A stretch of 53,043 bases of DNA, from NCBI GenBank assembly GCA_034667525.1, contig JAXDJO010000040.1, positions 1 to 53,043 on the forward strand, written 5' to 3'. Shown here piece by piece: positions 42,662 to 50,593 of the stretch; positions within the stretch are counted from its first letter, which is position 1; each line of letters begins with the position of its first letter. The position numbers and the translations under genes were made by a program. A model generated the notes under the pieces. It saw only the letters and a program-made list of their open reading frames with translations. It was not told the DNA's origin and searched no databases. This stretch comes from DATAPE01 sp034667525 (GTDB taxonomy: Bacteria > Actinomycetota > CADDZG01 > WHSQ01).

Positions 42662-44913
42662 GGTGTCATCTCGAGTTGCCTCGCGGGGATGTGGCCGGTG
42701 ATGGTCGTGCCCTGTCCCTGCGTCGAGGATGAGATGTCTAGGACGCCGCGCGCCGCTGCCACGCGATCGGCCATATTCCGAAGCCCCGAACCGAACTCGA
42801 CCATCTGCGGGTCAAAGCCGTGCCCATCGTCCATCACCAAGAACGACAGCGTGCCGCCTTCGTCCCTCAGAACCACGCGTGCGTGGCTGGCCCCCGCGTA
42901 CTTGCCAACGTTCTGGAGTGCTTCGAGGCAGCAGAAATAGATCGTGGCCTCGATGTCCAGGGGATACCGGTCGCTGACGTTGCTGTCGATGTCGATGGGA
43001 AGGGCAGAGCTCTGCGTCTGGACCTTTAACGCGGCCGCGATGCCATCCTGTTCGAGGGCAACCGGGTAGACCCCTGAGGCGAGATCGCGCAGCGCTGTTA
43101 CCGTTTCACCCAGCTCTCCTCGCAGCTGGCTCAGCATCGCGGTGGCTCTCTCGGGGGCGCGATCGATCAGCGTCTTGGTCAGCTTCAGCTTGACCGCCAG
43201 CGCCACCAAGTGCTGCTGGGCGCCATCGTGGATGTTGCGCTCCAGGGTCCGGCGTTCGGTATCTTGCGCGACTACGATCCGCTGGCGCGATTCTCGCAAC
43301 TCTCTCGATTGCACTGCCAGCTGCCCGACCCTGGCCTGCAGATCGCTGGTGAGCCTGGCGTTGCGCACGATCTGGCCTGTCTGAGACGCCAGATTATCGA
43401 GCAACTCCTGGTCGGATGGCACGATCGTGTCTTCTGGCTTGATGATCGTTAGCACGCCGAGCAGTTCCCCGCGGTCCAGGATAAGAGCGGACCGCTCGTC
43501 TGGAACACGGGCGATCTGATCGGAGATGAGCTCACGCTCCTTCAACTCGTGATGTTGTGCAGGAGGAGAAGTCGCCGCCGGAACTAAACGATCCTGCGCG
43601 ACCAGCCATACGCACGAAGATGTTGCTCCCGTTGCCTCGCGCAGGGTTTCGACGGTGCGTGGCAGCAGCTCCTCCGTTCCGTAGGACGATGCGATGGTTT
43701 GGGCGAAGCGGGACAAGACCTCATACGGCGTAGCTCGCTTCCCGTAAACGAGACGACTGGCCAGGCGCTGCACGCGTTCTCTCACCGGTTGGAACGCGAT
43801 CGCGATGATGGCAGTCGCTGCCACGGATAGTGCGAGGTTCGGTTCGGTTCCCTGCCCGATGACCGAGCCGATCCCCACCACAACCGCTACGTACGCAGCG
43901 GTGATGAAAGCTGCGAGAGCCCCGAACACCAAGGTCTTGTGGATCACGATGTTGATGTCGTAGAGGCGATGTTTCAGGATGGCGATACCGATGGCGGTCG
44001 GGATCAACGCGAAGGAGAAGAGGGCGGCGTCTTCTACGAGTTGCACCCAGGTCGGAGAGTTGGCCGAATTTCCAGTGCCGAAACCCAGGGAAGCGATCAT
44101 GGCCACCAAGTAAATGAGGGCGACGGCCGCGGCTCCTCCTGTCAGCCACTTGAGTTGGAGGCGGTCTGTGCCGCGCGCTCGGCGGAAACGAAGGATCAGA
44201 CTTACGAGCGACGCGACGATGGACAATGGAATGAGGATGAGTAACCACTGCAATGGGATCAATAGCCAGTTGAGCGACCTGACCCCAAGCGGATTGATCA
44301 AACCTGGATAACCGTCATTTGCCAGTGACCCTGGCCGCAGGACGACGGCTACGGACGCGAGCACCATGGTGATCGCGGAAAGCCAGGCGAGCTTCTTCCA
44401 CCTGGGCGATAGCAGATGGCCGTTCGGAAACAGCAGGATCAGGAATGTCCCCATCAAGCCGATGGCTGGTATCCACAGCCAGGAGTCGAGAGCCGCCGCG
44501 AGCGCCGTCCTCGAGGGGTCTGTCCCAAGGCTGTTCCCGGCGTAGTTCGACAGAACTCCATCGAACCCCCAGGTGAGGCCAATGGCAAGGCAGATCCACC
44601 CGATCGGATTTTTCGGATGTCGCGACAGGATCAGGATCCCCACAACAGGAAAAGAAAAGAGCGAGAGGATGAACAGGACCGGCCCCACGACGCCGCCTGA
44701 GGAGCCCCAACTGCTTGCAGCTGCAGCGCCGGCTCGATGCTGGACGGCGAACGCTACGCCGACCGAATACAGACCGGTGATAAGGAGGAACCCCATCCAG
44801 GCTAGTCGGCGAGCGATTCCCTCGTCCAACCCCCGACTCCTATCCCGAGCTCGTCCCCGGGAGGTCCGCTCGGCGACACCGCTGGATCCGGACATAGGCT
44901 CATTGTGAGCCAT
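42658..44913 (-). CDS. Multi-pass sensor histidine kinase, array member 1
   Basis: 751 residues, first gene of the array. A charged, basic N-terminal tail of about 36 residues precedes the membrane sensor. The sensor has LSRHPKNPIGWICLAIG, LLFPNGHLLSPRW (a variant of the FPDGRLPS loop) and the linker KHRLYDINIVIHKTLVFG. GAF about 400-515. Phospho-acceptor segment RRTLERNIHDGAQQHLV with His562. HATPase with EALQNVGKYAGA, DDGHGFD and GLRNMADRVAAARG. It is the most divergent of the three full-length members. The NarL-type regulator gene upstream ends 85 bases before it on the same strand. Confidence 0.9.
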   Translation of the reverse strand: MAHNEPMSGSSGVAERTSRGRARDRSRGLDEGIARRLAWMGFLLITGLYSVGVAFAVQHRAGAAAASSWGSSGGVVGPVLFILSLFSFPVVGILILSRHPKNPIGWICLAIGLTWGFDGVLSNYAGNSLGTDPSRTALAAALDSWLWIPAIGLMGTFLILLFPNGHLLSPRWKKLAWLSAITMVLASVAVVLRPGSLANDGYPGLINPLGVRSLNWLLIPLQWLLILIPLSIVASLVSLILRFRRARGTDRLQLKWLTGGAAAVALIYLVAMIASLGFGTGNSANSPTWVQLVEDAALFSFALIPTAIGIAILKHRLYDINIVIHKTLVFGALAAFITAAYVAVVVGIGSVIGQGTEPNLALSVAATAIIAIAFQPVRERVQRLASRLVYGKRATPYEVLSRFAQTIASSYGTEELLPRTVETLREATGATSSCVWLVAQDRLVPAATSPPAQHHELKERELISDQIARVPDERSALILDRGELLGVLTIIKPEDTIVPSDQELLDNLASQTGQIVRNARLTSDLQARVGQLAVQSRELRESRQRIVVAQDTERRTLERNIHDGAQQHLVALAVKLKLTKTLIDRAPERATAMLSQLRGELGETVTALRDLASGVYPVALEQDGIAAALKVQTQSSALPIDIDSNVSDRYPLDIEATIYFCCLEALQNVGKYAGASHARVVLRDEGGTLSFLVMDDGHGFDPQMVEFGSGLRNMADRVAAARGVLDISSSTQGQGTTITGHIPARQLEMTP

Positions 44914-44998
44914 TCGTATGATCCGAGGAATGGTGTTTCCCGCTCAGACCAAGGGATGCTGCCCTCCCTTTAGGGGGGACATTTCGAGCCCTACAGGT

Positions 44999-45676
44999 TC
45001 ATAACCCTGCCGTCGAAGTTCCTTTGAGGAACGTAAGCACCGCCATCACGCGCCTGTGAACCCGAGGTTCCTCGGACAGTCCGAGCTTTTGGAATATGGA
45101 GTTGATGTGCTTCTCGACGGCCCGGGGGCTGAGGAACAGAGCGTCTGCAATGGCCGCGTTGTTCTTTCCCTCCGCTATCTGCTGCAGAACGTCGCGCTCC
45201 CTCTCGGTCAGCTTTTCCAAAGGGGAATCTTGCCGCTCGTTTCGACGTCCGACGAGCCCCTCGACCACCTTCGGGTCCAACACCGAGCCTCCGGCAGCGA
45301 CCTCCTTGAGCGCGCGCACGAGCTCGTCTATCTCAGCCACCCTTTCCTTGAGTAGATAGCCGAGACCGGCGGCTCCTTCCTTGAGGAGGTCGTACGCATA
45401 CTCTTCGTCGGCGAACTGAGATAGGACCAAGACCCCGATCTCCGGATGCTCAGCCCTGATCCGCTTGGCGGCGTCGATCCCTTCCGTGGTGTGGGTTGGC
45501 GGCATTCTGATGTCGGTCAGCACGGCGTCGGGAGCATGTTCCTCCACGGCGTCCAGCAAGCTTTGCAGGTCCTCTACCGCGCTCACCAGCTCGATCTCCC
45601 CGGCCTCCCGGAGAAGAGCGCTTGTCCCTTCGCGCACGAGGTAGTTGTCCTCTGCAAACACGACTCGCAATGTCAT
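44999..45676 (-). CDS. NarL/FixJ-type response regulator upstream of the kinase array
   Basis: 225 residues from ATG 45676 (MTLRVVFAEDNYLVREG); the frame is open to 45952 without domain content. Receiver domain with acceptor Asp55 in AVLTDIRMPPTHTTEG, and a LuxR-type HTH (LTERERDVLQQIAEGKNNAAIADALFLSPRAVEKHINSIFQKLG). The HTH looks fully functional, unlike that of the receiver-cyclase paralogue. It lies upstream of and in the same direction as the four kinases, so it is their likeliest phosphorylation target and may control the array (inference). Confidence 0.9.
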   Translation of the reverse strand: MTLRVVFAEDNYLVREGTSALLREAGEIELVSAVEDLQSLLDAVEEHAPDAVLTDIRMPPTHTTEGIDAAKRIRAEHPEIGVLVLSQFADEEYAYDLLKEGAAGLGYLLKERVAEIDELVRALKEVAAGGSVLDPKVVEGLVGRRNERQDSPLEKLTERERDVLQQIAEGKNNAAIADALFLSPRAVEKHINSIFQKLGLSEEPRVHRRVMAVLTFLKGTSTAGL

Positions 45677-45834
45677 CTCTGGAAGTTTCTCAGGAGAGCA
45701 GCGTGACGCGGCGGTATCCCGCGGTGCTGATCCCTGCGACTGCAGATGGATACCAGTGGGTCCTTGCTTCTGGAGGAGCTCGATGCCGTCACCAAGAATT
45801 TGGAGGGGGCCAACCCGCTCGACAGCATCGATGT

Positions 45835-46455
45835 TCAGTGCGGCGATCGAAAGGTGGGATTGGGTTCCAGGCCGCGCAAGCCGTTCCACGCCAGATTGAC
45901 AAGGTGCGCGGCGACCACATCCCTCTTGGGATCCCCCGCGTCCAACCACCATTGCCCGACCAGGGCGACCATGCCGACCAAGGCTTGTGAGTACAGGGGC
46001 GACAGCTTCATGTCGAACCCCCGCTGTTCGAACTCCCCGCGCAGGATGTATTCAACCTGGGTAGCGATGTCGCCGATCACGCTCGCCAGTGTCCCAGTGG
46101 AGCTCGTCACTGGTGAATCCCGCACGAGGATGCGGAAGCCCTCCGGCTCGTCCTGGATATAGGTCAAGAAGGCCAGCGCCGCCTGCTCTAGGAGCGCCCT
46201 TGGATCGTCTGCGACAAGTGCTTGAGTGATTCGTTGGATCAGCGACTGGACCTCGCGGTCCACCACCACCGCGTAGAGACCCTCTTTGCCGTTGAAGTGT
46301 TCGTAGACGACCGGCTTGGTGATCCGGGCGCGCGCTGCAATCTCCTCCACTGAAGCCGCCTCGAAACCCCGCTCCGCGAAAACACTGCGGCCCACATCGA
46401 TCAGCTGGGCTCGGCGTTCTTGCCCGGTCATCCTCACGCGGTGTTTCGAAGCCAC
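45835..46455 (-). CDS. TetR-family transcriptional regulator
   Basis: 206 residues. N-terminal HTH: RRAQLIDVGRSVFAERGFEAASVEEIAARARITKPVVYEHFNGKEGLYAVVVDRE. The C-terminal ligand domain is helical and ends with LVNLAWNGLRGLEPNP. The GTG 46455 start is 64 bases past the stop of the desaturase gene on the same strand. It probably represses that gene, and itself, through the inverted repeat at 47504-47521. TetR repressors of fatty acid desaturases that sense acyl-CoA are known (inference by analogy). Confidence 0.88.
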   Translation of the reverse strand: MASKHRVRMTGQERRAQLIDVGRSVFAERGFEAASVEEIAARARITKPVVYEHFNGKEGLYAVVVDREVQSLIQRITQALVADDPRALLEQAALAFLTYIQDEPEGFRILVRDSPVTSSTGTLASVIGDIATQVEYILRGEFEQRGFDMKLSPLYSQALVGMVALVGQWWLDAGDPKRDVVAAHLVNLAWNGLRGLEPNPTFRSPH

Positions 46456-46519
46456 ACCTTCAGGCTACTGCCGTAGTGCCCGTCGCCGACGTGTAGCGAA
46501 CGACGGCACCTCAGATGGG

Positions 46520-47476
46520 CTATTCGGCGCGCTTGACCGCTAGCTGCTTCGGAGATACGTGCTTGACGTCCTGTGCTAGGTGGAGTTTCTGCAGCAGCGA
46601 GATGAAGCCGGCGCTGGCATCGATCTGGCCTTTGCCGAGACCGTGCACGGCAGAAGTAGGAAAGGCGTGGTGGTTGTTGTGCCAGGACTCGCCGAACGAC
46701 ACGATTGCCAGAGCCCAGTTATTCGTGCTGAAGTCGGTGGTCTTGTAGGGCCGGGACCCGTAGAAGTGACAGATGGAATTCACGCTCCAGGTCACGTGAT
46801 GAAGAAGAAAGATGCGAGCAAGGCTTCCCCATAGGAAGGCCAGGAGCGCTCCTCTTGCGGTTCCGGTGACCGCGAACCCGATGACGGGCGGAAGCCCGAA
46901 CGAGATTGCGACCCACAACGGGAAGAGGCTGTCGATCTTGCGCAACACCGGATCCTTGACCAGATCGGGGGCCCACCGATTTGCAGACGTTTGCTCGTCG
47001 GAGAAGAACCAGCCCATGTGGGCGTGCCAAAGACCCTTTGCCACTCCCGTGATCCCCGGGCCCTCGTCCAGGTGCGGCGAGTGCGGGTCTCCGGGTTGGT
47101 CGGAGAAAGCATGATGACGGCGATGGTCTGCCACCCAGCGGATGATGGGGCCCTCGACCGACAACGAGCCCATGATCGCCAGCGAGTATCTGACCCACGG
47201 CTTGGCCTCGAAACTCTTGTGCGTGAAGAGGCGATGGAATCCGACGGTGACGCCGAGGCCGGCGATCACATACATGGCCAGGAATAAAGCGCCGTCCAAC
47301 AAGCTGAGGCCCGTTCCCCATAAGGTCCATACGGCGGCGACGAAACCGGCGAACGGCAGGAGGGTGACCAGGAGTACGAGACGACGCTGGAAGCGAGCAG
47401 TCTTGGGCTCGAGCAGCTTCACGCCGGGGATCGCGGGCGCAACCGCCTCGCGCCGATCTTGTAAGACGGTGCTCAC
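46520..47476 (-). CDS. Acyl-CoA/acyl-lipid delta-9-type fatty acid desaturase
   Basis: Membrane di-iron enzyme that introduces a double bond into fatty acyl chains, controlling membrane fluidity. 318 residues with four main hydrophobic segments. The three His boxes are intact: GFHRLFTHKSF, VADHRRHHAFSD and WHNNHHAFP. LHHVTWSVNSICHFYG supplies the further conserved His. GTG 47476 has an excellent AGGAGGTCGCA upstream. An 18-base operator-like inverted repeat lies 28 bases upstream of the start. The downstream TetR gene is in the same direction. Confidence 0.94.
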   Translation of the reverse strand: MSTVLQDRREAVAPAIPGVKLLEPKTARFQRRLVLLVTLLPFAGFVAAVWTLWGTGLSLLDGALFLAMYVIAGLGVTVGFHRLFTHKSFEAKPWVRYSLAIMGSLSVEGPIIRWVADHRRHHAFSDQPGDPHSPHLDEGPGITGVAKGLWHAHMGWFFSDEQTSANRWAPDLVKDPVLRKIDSLFPLWVAISFGLPPVIGFAVTGTARGALLAFLWGSLARIFLLHHVTWSVNSICHFYGSRPYKTTDFSTNNWALAIVSFGESWHNNHHAFPTSAVHGLGKGQIDASAGFISLLQKLHLAQDVKHVSPKQLAVKRAE

Positions 47477-47503
47477 TGCGACCTCCTGCGGTCCTGGGGT
47501 TAT

Positions 47504-47521
47504 GGTTACGTAAGCGTAACC
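47504..47521. promoter_or_regulatory. Inverted-repeat operator upstream of the desaturase gene
   Basis: GGTTACGTAAGCGTAACC consists of GGTTACG and its exact complement CGTAACC around TAAG. It lies 28 bases upstream of the desaturase GTG, where it would overlap the promoter or the start of the mRNA. Size and symmetry fit a TetR-family site; the TetR gene downstream is the obvious candidate binder. Confidence 0.65.
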
Positions 47522-47605
47522 TACCGCAGCGTAGCTTCTATCGTCAAGGCTTGCCCAGAGGCATCTCAGGGGACTTGACGACCCGCACAGGCGGGCCGGG
47601 ACCGA

Positions 47606-47806
47606 TCAGGGGGGTTTGGAGGATCCCTCTTCAGGTTCGGCTATCCCCGGCACGATCCCAAACAGGGTGTCGCATTCCGGGCAACGAAAGACACTGCCTT
47701 TCTCGCCGGCGGTCGACGGCACGGCGGTCACTCTGGATCCGCACGAGGGGCAGTCGACGGTAGAAGGAGGGACCCGGCTGACCTTGCCATCCGACGGCTC
47801 TGCCAT
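47606..47806 (-). CDS. Small zinc-ribbon protein
   Basis: 66 residues from ATG 47806, which has AAGGGGAC directly upstream; the frame is open to 47863. Two Cys pairs, DCPSCGSRV and FRCPECDTLFG, separated by about 20 residues, form a zinc-ribbon-like knuckle. The rest is polar and Pro-rich. Function unknown. It lies between the MFS gene and the desaturase gene on the same strand. Codon use and the ribosome binding site support it as real. Confidence 0.6.
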   Translation of the reverse strand: MAEPSDGKVSRVPPSTVDCPSCGSRVTAVPSTAGEKGSVFRCPECDTLFGIVPGIAEPEEGSSKPP

Positions 47807-47895
47807 GTCCCCTTCCGAGCGGTAGTGGGATCTGGCTGACTGTTCAACCGGGATGCCCAGCAATTTACTCCCTCATTTGACCTGTTTGATAGGGG

Positions 47896-49185
47896 TCATG
47901 GCACCGGGTGTCTCTGGTCGTAGCGGGCAAAGTCGGGCATCCTCCATGCCATCAGGCCGACACCTGCGATGCATGCGATACCGCCGAAGACTATGGAAAA
48001 GGGAACGCCCGCCCACGACGCAAGTGCTCCCGCCTCCACGTCCCCAAGGCTTGGACCGGTTGCGACCACCGTCAACTCAAGACCATGCAGGCGACCCATC
48101 ATGTGGGGAGGCGTGGCGGTTTGGAGGATAGCGGTGCGATAGATACCACTGACGGTGTCCGCGGCCCCCGCCAAACCCAAAGCTACCAACGACAACCACA
48201 ACGTGGTGGAAAGCCCGAACAGCACGAGGAATAGCCCCCACGCGATCACCGCCATGTACACGGCCATCCCTTGTCGCCGGATACGTCCTGTCCATCCACT
48301 GACCGCGGACACGAGAAGTGAGCCGAGCGAGGGGGCCGCGTAAAGGAGGCCCACCACGGTGGCTCCGCCACCGAGCCGTTGTGCTACCGCGGGAAAGAGA
48401 GCGTTGGGCATCCCGAAGATCATCGCGTTCAGATCCACCACGAATGATCCCTGCAAGACCGGCTTACCTTTGAGGAACCGGAAGCCATCCAGTACCGATC
48501 GCATGCTGACCTTGTCGGGATTCTCGTCCGGCGGGATCGGTCGCAGAAGCAAGATCGTGACCACGGAAAGGACGAACGTGACCACGTCGACCCCGTAGGT
48601 GAAAGGAAGACCAACAGCAGCGATCAGCAACCCGGCAGCGGCTGGACCGGAGATGGCTCCGATGTTGTGAGTGATGAACTCGAGCGCCGCCGCGGCGGTG
48701 ATTTTGTCTTTGCTGACCAACCTTGGGATGGCAGAGCGGAAGCCGGGCGAGCCCAGCGCGTAGAGCGACGCCGATACCGCGGCGAGCGCGTAGAGAGGCC
48801 ATAGCCGCGGCGCCTTGGTAAGCGCGTTCAACGCGAGTAAAAGTGGGCTTAGGAGCCCGATCGCTTCCGTCGTAAGTAGTAACCGGCGCCGATCCACTGC
48901 ATCGGCGATCGCTCCACCGAGTAGCGACAGCGCCAATAATGGGATGAGGTCGCACAGGCCCAACAATCCGACTGCCAGCGTCGAGTGGGTGAGGCGGAAT
49001 ACCTGATACGGCACCGCGACCATGGTGATCTCATTTCCAAATGAGCTGACCAGATTGCCCAGGTAAAGCAGGCGCAGCTCACGGGACTCACGCAGTGGAG
49101 TTATGTCGACCGACAGGCGACGTATCCGCTGACGCCAGGTAGGTGGCGGTATTCCGGGACGCGGTGGCAAGGGATCCATGTCCAT
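47896..49185 (-). CDS. MFS transporter, EntS-like (MFS_3) family
   Basis: 429 residues with about 12 hydrophobic segments after a Pro-rich, basic N-terminal tail. YLGNLVSSFGNEITMVAVPYQVF is the typical first helix of the EntS/MFS_3 group, which exports siderophores or macrolides. Motif A is GGAIADAVDRRRLLL. Further family phrases are SPGFRSAIPRLVSKDKITAAAAL and GLAGAADTVSGIYRTAILQ. Start: ATG 49185 or ATG 49179, neither with a strong ribosome binding site. It is divergent from the cyclophilin gene. Substrate unknown. Confidence 0.88.
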   Translation of the reverse strand: MDMDPLPPRPGIPPPTWRQRIRRLSVDITPLRESRELRLLYLGNLVSSFGNEITMVAVPYQVFRLTHSTLAVGLLGLCDLIPLLALSLLGGAIADAVDRRRLLLTTEAIGLLSPLLLALNALTKAPRLWPLYALAAVSASLYALGSPGFRSAIPRLVSKDKITAAAALEFITHNIGAISGPAAAGLLIAAVGLPFTYGVDVVTFVLSVVTILLLRPIPPDENPDKVSMRSVLDGFRFLKGKPVLQGSFVVDLNAMIFGMPNALFPAVAQRLGGGATVVGLLYAAPSLGSLLVSAVSGWTGRIRRQGMAVYMAVIAWGLFLVLFGLSTTLWLSLVALGLAGAADTVSGIYRTAILQTATPPHMMGRLHGLELTVVATGPSLGDVEAGALASWAGVPFSIVFGGIACIAGVGLMAWRMPDFARYDQRHPVP

Positions 49186-49313
49186 ATACCGGTGAGGCTA
49201 AAGCTGTTCAGTGGCCGCGTCTCGGAGCTTCATGGTCAGCCTTATGTCCGACCGGTGAGTGTGACGCCCCCGATGCAAACTAGGGTAAGGAAAACAACCC
49301 GCAAAGGAGGAAC

Positions 49314-49829
49314 ATGCCCACCACCGCCAACTTCGTGACGAACCAAGGAACCTTCAAGGTTCGGCTTATAGACGATCACGCTCCCACCACGGTCGCGAAT
49401 TTCGTCGACCTCGCGACCGGAAAGCGCGAGTGGAAAGATCCTCGGGACGGTCAGCGCAAGTCAGAGCCGCTCTACGACGGAACCGTTTTCCACCGCGTGA
49501 TTTCGGGATTCATGATCCAGGGTGGAGACCCACAAGGCACGGGTGTGGGAGGCCCGGGGTACAGATTCGAAGATGAGTGCCCTCCGGGCGGACCCAAGTT
49601 CGATCGCGCCGGTGTCCTGGCGATGGCGAACTCAGGTCCGAACACGAACGGTTCTCAGTTCTTCGTCACCCTGGCGCCGACGCCGCATCTGAACGGAAAA
49701 CACACGATCTTCGGTGAGGTCACCGAAGGCATGGATGTCGTGGAGGCTATCGGCAACATCGAAACGGGGGCCCAGGACCGGCCGAGAAAAGATGTCGTCT
49801 TGGAACGCGTGGAGATCGAGGAGGTCTAG
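49314..49829 (+). CDS. Peptidyl-prolyl cis-trans isomerase (cyclophilin type)
   Basis: 171 residues, cytoplasmic (no signal). It catalyses prolyl isomerisation during protein folding. Active-site elements: VFHRVISGFMIQGGDPQGTG with the catalytic Arg, FEDECPPGG, AMANSGPNTNGSQFFVTL and LNGKHTIFGEVTEGMDVV. It starts with MPTTANFVTNQGTFKV, as in actinobacterial PpiA-like enzymes. ATG 49314 follows a perfect AAAGGAGG. Its stop overlaps the stop of the convergent glycosylase gene (CTAG, 49826-49829). Confidence 0.95.
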   Translation: MPTTANFVTNQGTFKVRLIDDHAPTTVANFVDLATGKREWKDPRDGQRKSEPLYDGTVFHRVISGFMIQGGDPQGTGVGGPGYRFEDECPPGGPKFDRAGVLAMANSGPNTNGSQFFVTLAPTPHLNGKHTIFGEVTEGMDVVEAIGNIETGAQDRPRKDVVLERVEIEEV

Positions 49830-50593
49830 CTCTCCGGCTGGCAGCTTGGGCACCAGTATGTGACGCGTTGCCTCGCGTCTCGTGCCATGGATATCCGCGT
49901 CCCGCAGCGCAAGCACGGCAGGCCGCCCCGCTTATAAACCCAGTGCTCGCGGCCCTTTCTCGTGTCTCCGGTCGTGATCTGATTTCCTGTCGAGCGGTTC
50001 GCACGGATCATCTTTCGCGCCAGCGTGAGGATCGACTCGATGTTCTGGACGTGCCCCACCGGTGTGTGTGGATCTACGCCAGCGACGAAGGGCACCTCGG
50101 ATTTGTAGACGTTGCCCAACCCGGCCACCACGGTTTGATCCACCAGTGCCTCGCCGAGAGGCCGATCTGGGTCCGCAAGCATGCGCCTGGTGGCCTCGGA
50201 GAGGTCGCAGCTCTCGTCGAGGAGATCCGGTCCCAGGCGGGCAATGGTCGCTCCAGGTTCGGTGACCAGCTCGACGAGCGGCAGATCAAACCCGACTGCA
50301 TCCCAATGAGCCGTTTTGAGGATGATCCTGGCCTGATGACTCGGCCTTTTCCAGCCCTGCCCGCTGCGATACAGATGCCAAGAACCCTGCATCTTGAAAT
50401 GGGTGTGCAGGCTGACATCACCCATGTCGAAGAAGAGATGCTTTCCCCGGGGTCGCACGCTTCGGATCACCCTGCCGGTGAGATCCACCGTCGCATACTT
50501 CGGCACTCGGAAGTCGGAGCCGAGGATCGTCTCTCCGCTCAATGCGGAGTTGAGTCGTTTCGCTGCCAGATAGACGGTGTCGCCTTCAGGCAC
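49826..50593 (-). CDS. Fpg/Nei-family DNA glycosylase (Nei2-like)
   Basis: Base-excision-repair glycosylase/AP lyase, 255 residues. The N terminus MPEGDTVYLAAKRLN provides the catalytic Pro2 and Glu3. The H2TH region is in LGEALVDQTVVAGLGNVYKSEVPFVAG. The C-terminal zinc finger has CLRCGTRI and WCPSCQPES (four Cys). The EGDT start marks the Nei rather than the MutM branch. Its ATG overlaps the helicase gene's stop by 8 bases. The lhr-nei order is the same as in mycobacteria, which supports co-expression. Confidence 0.93.
   Translation of the reverse strand: MPEGDTVYLAAKRLNSALSGETILGSDFRVPKYATVDLTGRVIRSVRPRGKHLFFDMGDVSLHTHFKMQGSWHLYRSGQGWKRPSHQARIILKTAHWDAVGFDLPLVELVTEPGATIARLGPDLLDESCDLSEATRRMLADPDRPLGEALVDQTVVAGLGNVYKSEVPFVAGVDPHTPVGHVQNIESILTLARKMIRANRSTGNQITTGDTRKGREHWVYKRGGLPCLRCGTRISMARDARQRVTYWCPSCQPES

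Noticed and set aside
44940..44985. C-run/G-run hairpin between the NarL-type regulator and the kinase array as a terminator
   Set aside because: The pairing is interrupted by mismatches and lacks a T run on the coding strand; too weak to call.
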